From Pseudomonas helleri (GTDB lineage: Bacteria > Pseudomonadota > Gammaproteobacteria > Pseudomonadales > Pseudomonadaceae), in assembly GCF_009600315.1 (NCBI RefSeq), contig NZ_WIWC01000051.1, positions 1-32,161 on the forward strand: 32,161 nucleotides of DNA, read 5' to 3'. The notes below the pieces were generated by a model that worked only from the letters and a program-made list of their open reading frames with translations, did no database searches and was not told where the DNA came from. Each line of letters begins with the position of its first letter. The stretch's first letter is position 1. Below are positions 27,001-32,161 of the stretch, piece by piece. The position numbers and the translations under genes are program-made.

Positions 27001-30000
27001 ATCGCGGTGGATGATTTGCAGCATGCGGCCGTCTTCGTCGAGGCTGAAAGAAGCCCGCAAGGCATCGTGACGCTGGGCCACGGCGTGCCAGGCCGCCGTA
27101 AAGCGCGGCAGGTCGATGTCGCTGTCGATGATGTAGCGGTCTTGCATGAAGTAGATGCCGGAGCCCGGTTCCAGCAAGGTGTGCACCAGCAGACCTTGCT
27201 GCATCGGCGACAGCGGGTAGATGTCTTCAATGTCGCGGGGCGGCACCTTGAGCGCGTCCAGCTGGGCTTGGGTCAGTTGCGCCAGCGGGAAGTCGGAAGG
27301 GGTCATGCCGCCCTGTTCATGGCCCACGCAGTGTTCGATCACGGCGCTCAGTTCACGCCGGTAGTCATCGACCAGCGCCTGAATCGTCGCCGCGTCGTAC
27401 ATCTGCTCGCTGTAGGTCCATTGCAGGCTCAATTCGCCGCCAAACACCTGCCCTTCGATGCTCAGCCAGTTGGCCAGCGGCGCCTGTTCATCCTGTGCCC
27501 GCCCGCCACTTTCGGCCGCCGGGGTGAACAGCGCCTGCGGGTCAAATTGACGGTCAAACTGGCCCAGGTAGTTGAAGGTAATGCGCGGTGTGGGCAACGC
27601 CGCCAGTTGCGCGCCGACTTCGTCGCCCGCCAGATAGCGCAGCAGGCCATAACCCACGCCCTTTTCCGGGACGCTGCGCAGTTGTTCCTTGATCGATTTG
27701 AGCGAGGCGCCGAGGTCTGCTGTCGGGGTCAGTTGCACCGGGAACAGGCTAGTAAACCAGCCCACAGTGCGGGACAGGTCAAGGTCGGCAAACAGTTCTT
27801 CGCGGCCGTGCCCTTCCAGCTGGATCAAGGTGCTGACCTGCCCGCTCCAGCGGCAGATCACCCGTGCCAATGCGCTCAGCAACAGGTCGTTGACCTGAGT
27901 GCGATAGGTCGACGGGGCCACTTGCAGCAGTTGGCGGGTCAGCGTCTGATTGAGTTTGAGTTCGAGGGTGCGTCCGTCACGGCTGTGCAGCCCGGCGTCG
28001 GCCCGGTCTTGCGGCAAGTCGCTGGAGGCATCGGCCAATTGCTGCTGCCACAGCCCAAGCTGATCGACACGGGCCTGTGCGGCGTCTGACAAACGCGCTG
28101 TCCAGGCTTGATACGCGCTGGTTTTGGCCTGCGGCGGTTGAGCGGGCGTGCTGTAAAACTGTTGCAGGTCTTCAAGCAATACGCGCCATGACACGCCATC
28201 AACCGCCAAGTGATGCACCACCAGCAGCAGGCGCTGGCTGTGATCGGGCAGTTCGACCAACAAGGCGCGCAGCAACGGGCCATTTTGCAGGTCAAGGCTG
28301 CGCTGGGCCTGCTCGCACAGGCTGTGCAGTTCATCACCGCAAGCCGCCTGCTTATGCCACAACAGGCTATCGACCGGCGGTTCGGCATAGGCTTGCTGCC
28401 AGTGGCCGTCGTGCTGCTCAAAGCGCAGGCGCAAGGCGTCGTGATGGGTTAACAGGGTGTGCAGGGCCTGTTCCAACTGCGCCGCCTCAATAGGCTGACG
28501 CGGGTGCAGCAACAGCGACTGGTTCCAGTGCTGACGGGCAGGCATCGGCTGCTGGAAAAACCACTGTTGCACCGGGGCCAATGCCACCGCACCGCTGGCA
28601 ACGCCCTGATCGATCTGACGGTGGCTGCTCAATTGCGCGACACGGGCCAGGCTGCGGATGGTCTGGTGCTGGAACAGATCACGCGGGCTAAAGGCTATCC
28701 CGACCTGACGCGCACGGCTGACCACTTGAATGGAAATGATCGAGTCGCCGCCGAGGGCGAAGAAGTTGTCATCAACGCCGATCTGCGCCACCCCCAGCAC
28801 GGTTTGCCAGATGTCGGCCAGACGTTGCTCCAGCTCGTTGCCCGGCGCGGCGTAGCCTTGCTGCACGGCACTCAGATCAGGGCGTGGCAATGCCTTGCGC
28901 TCCAGCTTGCCGTTGGCTGACAGCGGCAAGCGCTCAAGGCTCACCCAGTGGCTGGGCACCATGTATTCCGGCAGCCCGGCTTGCAGGTGAGCGACCAGCG
29001 CCGCTTGCCAATCATCGGCGCTGGCCGGGTCTTCTAGCACCACGTAGGCCACCAGTTGTTTACCGTCGAGCACCAGCACCACGGCCTCGCGCACGCTCGG
29101 TTGTTCCACCAGCCGCGCTTCGATTTCCCCCAGTTCGATGCGCAAGCCGCGCAATTTGACCTGATGGTCGAGACGGCCCAGGTATTCAATCACCCCGTCG
29201 ACCCGCTGGCGCACCAAATCGCCGGTGCGGTAAAGACGCTGCCCCGCATTGAACGGGCATGGCACAAAGCGCTCGGCGGTCAGGGCCGCGCGACGGTGGT
29301 AATTGCGCGCCAACCCGGCACCGCCCAAGTACAACTCACCCGCCACGCCCACGGCCACCGGCGACAGGTCGGCGTCGAGCACCAGCGTGCGCAGGTTGGC
29401 GATCGGCAAGCCAATCGGCACGCTGGCGCTGCCTTCGTCGACGCAGGTCCAATGGGTCACGTCGATGGCGGCTTCGGTGGGGCCATACAGGTTGTACAGC
29501 TCAGCCTTGGGCAGCTTGGCGAACACCTGTTGCTGCGCATCAACCGGCAGCGCTTCACCGCTGCACACGATGCGCCGCAGGCTGTGGCACTGCTCGACGC
29601 CGGTTTCGTGAATAAACGCCTGCAACATCGAGGGTACAAAGTGCAGCGTGGTGATGCGCTGCGCGCGAATGGTGTCGATCAGGCGCAGCGGCTCACGGTG
29701 CTCCCCCGGTTGTGCCAGCACCAGCCGTGCGCCGGTGAGCAACGGCCAGAAGAACTCCCACACCGAGACGTCAAAACTGAACGGAGTCTTTTGCAGCACC
29801 GCGTCTTCGGCGGTCAGCGTGTAGGCCTGCTGCATCCAGCTCAGGCGGTTGACCAGCGCCGCGTGGGTGTTGCCCGCGCCCTTGGGACGGCCCGTGGAGC
29901 CGGAGGTGTAAATGACATAGGCAAGGTGCTGCGAGTCCTGAGCGACGACCGGGTTGCTGACGCTGAAAGCGTCAAGCCAGTCGCTGTTCTGATCCAGACA

Positions 30001-31890
30001 GATGACCTTGAGCCCGCTCACCGGCAGTTTCGTCAGCAGCGCGGTCTGGGTCAGCAGCAGGCCAATGCCGCTGTCTTCAATCATGTAGGCCAGCCGCTCT
30101 TGCGGGTAATCCGGGTCGAGCGGCACGTAGGCTCCGCCCGCCTTGAGGATGGCCAGCAGGCCAATGACCATCTCCAGCGAACGCTCGACAGCAATGCCCA
30201 CCAGCACATCCGGGCCGACACCCTGCTCGCGCAACGCGTGGGCCAGTGAGTTGGCGCGGGCGTTGAGCTGCGCATAAGTCATGGCCTGTGCGCCAAACAG
30301 CAGAGCGGTCGCCTCGGGCGTGCGGGCGACCTGCGCTTCGATCAGCTGTTGCAGGCAGGTGTGGGTCGGGTAATCGACCTGAGTGGTGTTCCAATCGTGA
30401 ACCTGAGTCTGAACTTCACCGGCATCGAGCATCGGCAACTCGCCAACCCGGCGGTCGCTGTCGTCCACCAGTGCGCGCAGCAGATTGCTCCAGTGACGTG
30501 CCATGCGGGTGATGGTGCTGGCGTCGAACAGGTCATTGGCATAGGTCAGCGCCGCGTGCAGGCGGCCGCCTTTTTCGTAGGTGTCCAGGCTCAGGTCGAA
30601 CTGAGTGGTGCGCCCTTCCCATTCAATCAGGCCCAGCTCCAGACCTGACGCCGTGCTCACGGCTTCTATATCCGCCACGTTCGGCTGGTGGTTGTACATC
30701 ACCTGAAACAGCGGGTTATGGCTCAGGTTGCGCTCAAGTTTGAGCGCTTCGACCAGTTGCTCGAACGGCAACTCCTGATGCGCCTGAGCGCCGAGTGCGG
30801 TTTCCTTGACCGCGCTTAACAGCTCGGCCACTGAGGTCTGGGCCGTGAGCTGGGTGCGCAGGACTTGGGTGTTGACGAAAAACCCGATCAGCCCTTCGAC
30901 CTCGCGGCGATTGCGGTTGGCAATCGGCACACCGACCCGCAGGTCGTTCTGACCGCTGTAGCGGTGCAGCAGAATATTGAACGCCCCCAACAGCAGCATA
31001 AACAGGGTCACTTGATGCTGCTGCGCCAGAGCGCGCAGTTGCTCGACCAGCTCCGGGGCTACGGCGAACTCATGACGGGTGCCGCGGTAACTCGGCATCG
31101 CCGGGCGCGGGTAATCGGCGGGCAAGGCCATGACTGGATGCTCATCACCCAATTGGGCTTGCCAATACGTCAGTTGCCGCGCCTGTTCGCCCGCCTCCAG
31201 CCAGCGGCGTTGCCACAGGGCGTAATCGCTGTACTGGATCGGCACGTCAGTCAGTTGCGGGGTGTGGCCGCGCTCGAAAGCGTCATAGCCACGGATAAAT
31301 TCGTCGATCAGCACATTCATCGACCAACCGTCGGAGACGATATGGTGCAAGGTCAGCAGCAGGACGTGTTCGCAGGCGTCCAGCTTGATCAGCTTGATGC
31401 GCAGTAACGGGCCGCTGGCCAAATCGAAGGGTTGCAACGATTGCTGCTGAGCCTGAGCGGCCACGGCCTGTTCGCGCTCAATCGTCGGCAGCAGGCTCAG
31501 ATCCACCTGTTCGACCACCAGCGGGGCACTGAGCGGCGCTTGTTCGAGGCTGTCGTCCGGGTTCTGGCGAAACACCGTGCGCAGGGTTTCGTGACGCTGT
31601 ACCACATGGGCGAAGGCCTGCTCCAGCGCAGCAATATTCAGCGCGCCCTTGAGGCGTACCGCCCCCGGCAGGTTATAAGCGCCGCTGAGTGGATCGAGCT
31701 GCCATAAAAACCACATGCGCCGTTGGGCGTAGGACAAGGCATTGCGGTCGGCCTGGGGCACATCGGCGGGAATGGGGAACTGCGAAAAGTCGATCCCTTC
31801 GGCACGCAGACCGTCGAGGAATAACTGACGTTTTTCCAACGGCAACTCGATGAACCGGCGGGCAAGTTTGAGGGACTTCTCAGCATTCAT
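20845..31890 (-). CDS. NRPS, modules D-Ser / Dab-type / Thr (pyoverdine side-chain synthetase, PvdI-like)
   Basis: A cytoplasmic 3681-residue synthetase ordered C-A-T-E, C-A-T, C-A-T, with carrier serines Ser1050 (GGDS), Ser2563 and Ser3620 (both GGHS). It begins with a complete L-donor condensation domain, so it must receive an acyl or peptidyl group from another synthetase, in pyoverdine systems PvdL ending in L-Dab. Its N-terminus MNAEKSLKLARRFIELPLEK resembles, from memory, PvdI of P. aeruginosa. It has no thioesterase; the C-terminal tail LESLLDEMEIN is a probable docking segment for the next synthetase. The ATG at 31890 is preceded by GGAAG seven bases upstream and, further up, by a PvdS-like promoter. 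Pocket codes are Ser, DIWELTADDK (a code I recall for Dab) and Thr. The NRPS call is certain; pathway probable. Confidence 0.95.
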   Translation of the reverse strand: MNAEKSLKLARRFIELPLEKRQLFLDGLRAEGIDFSQFPIPADVPQADRNALSYAQRRMWFLWQLDPLSGAYNLPGAVRLKGALNIAALEQAFAHVVQRHETLRTVFRQNPDDSLEQAPLSAPLVVEQVDLSLLPTIEREQAVAAQAQQQSLQPFDLASGPLLRIKLIKLDACEHVLLLTLHHIVSDGWSMNVLIDEFIRGYDAFERGHTPQLTDVPIQYSDYALWQRRWLEAGEQARQLTYWQAQLGDEHPVMALPADYPRPAMPSYRGTRHEFAVAPELVEQLRALAQQHQVTLFMLLLGAFNILLHRYSGQNDLRVGVPIANRNRREVEGLIGFFVNTQVLRTQLTAQTSVAELLSAVKETALGAQAHQELPFEQLVEALKLERNLSHNPLFQVMYNHQPNVADIEAVSTASGLELGLIEWEGRTTQFDLSLDTYEKGGRLHAALTYANDLFDASTITRMARHWSNLLRALVDDSDRRVGELPMLDAGEVQTQVHDWNTTQVDYPTHTCLQQLIEAQVARTPEATALLFGAQAMTYAQLNARANSLAHALREQGVGPDVLVGIAVERSLEMVIGLLAILKAGGAYVPLDPDYPQERLAYMIEDSGIGLLLTQTALLTKLPVSGLKVICLDQNSDWLDAFSVSNPVVAQDSQHLAYVIYTSGSTGRPKGAGNTHAALVNRLSWMQQAYTLTAEDAVLQKTPFSFDVSVWEFFWPLLTGARLVLAQPGEHREPLRLIDTIRAQRITTLHFVPSMLQAFIHETGVEQCHSLRRIVCSGEALPVDAQQQVFAKLPKAELYNLYGPTEAAIDVTHWTCVDEGSASVPIGLPIANLRTLVLDADLSPVAVGVAGELYLGGAGLARNYHRRAALTAERFVPCPFNAGQRLYRTGDLVRQRVDGVIEYLGRLDHQVKLRGLRIELGEIEARLVEQPSVREAVVLVLDGKQLVAYVVLEDPASADDWQAALVAHLQAGLPEYMVPSHWVSLERLPLSANGKLERKALPRPDLSAVQQGYAAPGNELEQRLADIWQTVLGVAQIGVDDNFFALGGDSIISIQVVSRARQVGIAFSPRDLFQHQTIRSLARVAQLSSHRQIDQGVASGAVALAPVQQWFFQQPMPARQHWNQSLLLHPRQPIEAAQLEQALHTLLTHHDALRLRFEQHDGHWQQAYAEPPVDSLLWHKQAACGDELHSLCEQAQRSLDLQNGPLLRALLVELPDHSQRLLLVVHHLAVDGVSWRVLLEDLQQFYSTPAQPPQAKTSAYQAWTARLSDAAQARVDQLGLWQQQLADASSDLPQDRADAGLHSRDGRTLELKLNQTLTRQLLQVAPSTYRTQVNDLLLSALARVICRWSGQVSTLIQLEGHGREELFADLDLSRTVGWFTSLFPVQLTPTADLGASLKSIKEQLRSVPEKGVGYGLLRYLAGDEVGAQLAALPTPRITFNYLGQFDRQFDPQALFTPAAESGGRAQDEQAPLANWLSIEGQVFGGELSLQWTYSEQMYDAATIQALVDDYRRELSAVIEHCVGHEQGGMTPSDFPLAQLTQAQLDALKVPPRDIEDIYPLSPMQQGLLVHTLLEPGSGIYFMQDRYIIDSDIDLPRFTAAWHAVAQRHDALRASFSLDEDGRMLQIIHRDAAPKVQVHDWSERPEAEHEAALQALLAQDRAQGFDLLNTPPFSLRLIRRSAGHYWFILSNHHILIDAWCRSLLLQDFFALYSGERSLPPAARYRDFIQWLQEQGEREALDAWAIELAGFEQPTPLPFDRALRRQVGFSEIGDVYADLEVAQGRGLRELAQRYQLTVNTLTQAAWALVLQRYSGLDEVLFGVTVAGRPINRPEMQDTVGLFINSIPLRMRLPRAGQNVSVRQWLQGLFEHNLALREHEHLPLLNIQACSALEKGQNIFDSLFVYENAPVESAVASGAAQINAKSDSARTHTNYPMTVVVYPGDALGLHLSYDKRFFDDATAERLLADFKRLLLAIGEQAEGQFADLPVVACAERDALLQTGNQTARDYPLEQGYVRLFEAQVAAHPEQVVATCLGQQWTYNQLDTCANRLGWALIDAGIGADQPVALLAERSLALLGMMLGSFKAGAAYLPLDPQLPTQRLLDLLQLGKVPALVASSACREQALAMLALLAPAQRPQLLIWDEVQNSVCSVEQPGIYTAPNTLAYVIYTSGSTGTPKGVMVEQAGMLNNQLSKKPYFDLSGTDVIAQTASQSFDISVWQFLAAPLFGAQVDIVPNAIAHDPAALLAHVDARGISVLESVPSLIHSLLDEAQGALHSLRWMLPTGEAMPPELARRWLQRYPQIGLVNAYGPAECSDDVALFRVDAESAAGAYLPIGLATDNNRLYVLDGGLSPVPAGVVGELYVAGTGVGRGYFNDPSRSAAVFLPNPFAQQPGERLYRTGDLARRRVDGQLEYVGRIDQQVKVRGFRIELGEIESRLRDLDGVREAAVGVQDGPTGKALVAFIVTDDDARDWSALREHLKAGLKAQLPEYMVPLQWLALPGLPRNANGKVDRKALPKAQAADWQREVIAPQPGIETVMAAIWQEVLKLDAVSRDDNFFELGGHSLLVAQVVSRVRQQLGIELPLSSLFETSVFSEFAARCAAQPRVVSQLPIQRLAADHPGVLSYAQQRQWILWQLDPDSAAYNIPAALRLTGTLHRDALLRSFNDLQARHETLRTTFIQDGEQARGVRHDHLPLALRELTLNNADATQIEAQVAEEMRQPFDLRNGPLLRVLLLKIAAEEHVLVLTVHHIAADGWSMQVMVDEFSALYQAHVQGQAARLPALAVSYADYAAWQRDWLQAGEGERQLSAWREQLGTQHTPLQLPSELTRPAIRSERGARLELALEPALAAGLRQVAQQHNVTLFMLLLASYQTLLHRYSGQSTVNVGVPNAGRGRLETEGLIGFFINTQVLRAEIDGQQTFASLLQQVKRSALWAQAHQDLPFEQLVDALQPERNMSHSPLFQVLFNHQRAIGDSVERVLEGLTVERMDWQQHTAQFDLALDTEEQGEHLRASLTYARDVYDAATIERLAGHWLNLLRAVVSEPQQRIAELALLDSAEQQRLIEHWNPSVEPQVQGPNLHQLFEAQAALQPQAVALRCADASLSYGELNAQANRLARKLRELGVGPDVRVGIATERAIPLVVGLLAILKAGGAYVPLDPQYPAERLSYMIEDSGLHLLLTQEHLLHNLPPRVGVQTLCLEHLALDAFSEQNLGNLSDADNLAYVIYTSGSTGRPKGALLSHANVTRLLSATQGQFNFGPSDVWTLFHSYAFDFSVWELFGALCTGGRLVIVPYFISREPQAFHQLLCDEQVTVLNQTPTAFRQLLPIACNSPQALALRWVIFGGEALEVSSLRPWYERFGSSQTTLVNMYGITETTVHVTFRALSPSDLDAKVQSPIGRPLADLSWYLLDSQLQPVPAGCAGELYIAGAGLARGYHGRAGLTAERFVASPFVPGERLYRSGDLARQRADGNIDYLGRIDQQVKIRGFRIELGEIEACLKQQIGVAEAVLSVHQGQLCAYVVADQTPVDPLLWREQLRAALKVDLPDYMVPSHWLLLDALPLTGNGKLDRNALPLPDTEVSQRPYRAPVGELETQLAAIWASVLGVERVGRDDNFFELGGHSLLAAQASARVELELGIELALRALFEAADLHTYAALAQAQTPADNAVRLSALESLLDEMEIN
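24076..27255 (-). other. NRPS module 2 (C-A-T), probable 2,4-diaminobutyrate
   Basis: Residues about 1546-2605. The C domain follows an epimerase; its active-site motif is HHILIDA (1691-1697), with Ala in place of the usual Gly. Pocket residues D2213, I2214, W2217, E2256, L2280, T2282, A2306, D2314, D2315 and K2508 give DIWELTADDK. Three acidic residues besides the alpha-amine-binding Asp fit a diamino acid, and I recall this code for Dab in Pseudomonas synthetases such as PvdL. Lys or Orn are the alternatives. Confidence 0.7.
27256..31890 (-). other. NRPS module 1 (C-A-T-E), D-serine
   Basis: Residues 1-1545. C domain HHIVSDG at 182-188. Pocket residues D707, V708, W711, H750, V775, S777, L801, I809, D810 and K995 give DVWHVSLIDK (Ser). 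Carrier Ser1050 is in GGDS. The epimerase has HHLAVDG (1226-1232), GHGREELF and RTVGWFTSLFPV. The A8 hinge here is the normal EYLGRLDHQV, unlike the second Ser module at 16196-20845. Confidence 0.9.
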
Positions 31891-31900
31891 CTGGGGGCTT

Positions 31901-31944
31901 CCGTAGGTATTGGCTATCGAGCATTGGCTCGGCTATCCCTACGG
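31901..31944 (-). promoter_or_regulatory. Potential hairpin in the NRPS 5' leader
   Basis: CCGTAGG (31901-31907) and CCTACGG (31938-31944) are perfect inverted repeats enclosing a second perfect stem CGAGC/GCTCG (31918-31922 and 31927-31931, 4-nt loop). In the mRNA the 3' outer arm CCUACGG runs into the GGAAG ribosome site, so folding could limit translation start. The role is inferred. Confidence 0.4.
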
Positions 31945-31945
31945 A

Positions 31946-31969
31946 ACGGATGGAGACAGAGGGAAATTA
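31946..31969 (-). promoter_or_regulatory. PvdS-type iron-starvation promoter upstream of the NRPS operon
   Basis: On the minus strand TAATT (complement of 31965-31969) is followed by 16 bases and CGT (complement of 31946-31948). The iron-starvation box for the pyoverdine sigma factor PvdS is TAAAT-N16/17-CGT, so only one base differs. The C-rich TCCC right after the -35 element also fits known boxes. Transcription would start near 31940, about 50 bases before the ATG. A match this short can occur by chance, but its position and the gene it precedes make it credible. Confidence 0.6.
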
Positions 31970-32020
31970 AGGCGATAAGGCAACCGGTTTGTATGGATCG
32001 TGTGGATAGCGTGTTGGCTT

Positions 32021-32041
32021 GTTGCTTGTTGCTTGTTGCTT
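32021..32041. repeat. Three tandem copies of GTTGCTT
   Basis: Three exact 7-base units follow one another, preceded by a near copy GTTGGCTT at 32013-32020. They lie about 50 bases upstream of the PvdS-like box. The array is short; slippage or a regulator site are both possible, and no function is assigned. Confidence 0.6.
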
Positions 32042-32161
32042 CTAAAACAATGCCACTGCCGCCACCGAATCAGTGCAGCCAACGCTGAGGCCCCTCACAG
32101 GAGGCTGAACGCAGGTGCTGTTATGGGGGTGGCGAGGCAGGACGCCGAGCCAGCCGCGATC
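32042..32161 (-). CDS. Possible 3' end of a gene entering from the right edge
   Basis: One minus-strand frame stays open for 39 codons from the window edge to TAG at 32042-32044, ending TDSVAAVALF. No start is inside the window, and the product is unrecognised. If real it is the gene upstream of the NRPS operon, followed by about 72 bases before the PvdS-like box. The stretch is too short for coding evidence, so this is a weak call; it could equally be non-coding. Confidence 0.25.
   Translation of the reverse strand, partial: DRGWLGVLPRHPHNSTCVQPPVRGLSVGCTDSVAAVALF

Noticed and set aside
24460..28089. 1209-codon plus-strand open frame antisense to the upstream NRPS
   Set aside because: Same antisense artefact; low-complexity Gln/Arg/His-rich product with no start signal, fully covered by modules 1-3.
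9131..31890. Lipopeptide synthetase (cyclic lipopeptide) as alternative product
   Set aside because: No starter-type C domain, no Leu or Ile-rich codes and only one thioesterase; the PvdS-like box and hydroxyornithine-like pockets fit a siderophore better. It is not formally excluded.
32013..32041. CRISPR-like or minisatellite array
   Set aside because: Only three 7-base units with no spacers.

Overview
The window looks like a chromosomal segment of a fluorescent-type Pseudomonas. The evidence is high GC, an Ala-Glu-Ala tRNA cluster next to gltX, intergenic inverted repeats of the kind common in the P. fluorescens/putida group, and two giant non-ribosomal peptide synthetases (NRPSs) that resemble pyoverdine side-chain synthetases. 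No species can be assigned from this stretch alone.

Layout. Bases 1-422 carry, on the minus strand, tRNA-Ala(GGC), tRNA-Glu(TTC) and a second identical tRNA-Ala(GGC), behind a near-consensus sigma70 promoter with a GC-rich discriminator. A repeat-rich gap (423-665) separates them from gltX (minus strand). A plus-strand block follows: a 2-hydroxyacid dehydrogenase and an Nramp metal transporter 12 bases apart; then a nitrilase-family amidohydrolase, a multi-spanning membrane protein split by a single-base frameshift, and an L-asparaginase. The asparaginase meets, stop to stop with no gap, a minus-strand HSL-family alpha/beta hydrolase.

Bases 9131-31890 hold two minus-strand NRPS genes that overlap by one base (TGATG). 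The upstream synthetase (3681 aa) is C-A-T-E / C-A-T / C-A-T. The downstream synthetase (3904 aa) is C-A-T-E / C-A-T / C-A-T-TE. Adenylation pocket residues read directly from the sequence give D-Ser, probably 2,4-diaminobutyrate (Dab), Thr, D-Ser, and two related pockets (DGECTGGITK and DGECCGGVTK) that I infer to be N5-hydroxyornithine-type. With a chromophore synthetase (PvdL-like) encoded elsewhere, this predicts a pyoverdine chromophore-D-Ser-Dab-Thr-D-Ser-(acyl)OHOrn-(cyclo)OHOrn. Two hydroxamates plus the chromophore catechol would supply exactly six iron ligands. A TAATT-N16-CGT element lies about 55 bases upstream of the first synthetase. It differs by one base from the PvdS iron-starvation box (TAAAT-N16-CGT), which independently supports a pyoverdine role.

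The points most worth checking are: the predicted side chain itself; a Cys-Trp replacement of the conserved Leu-Gly in the A8 hinge of the second Ser adenylation domain; a D-donor-like condensation domain in the last module with no upstream epimerase; the frameshifted membrane gene inside an amide-degradation operon; and possible RNA structure covering the start of the NRPS operon. No mobile element, CRISPR array or phage gene was seen.
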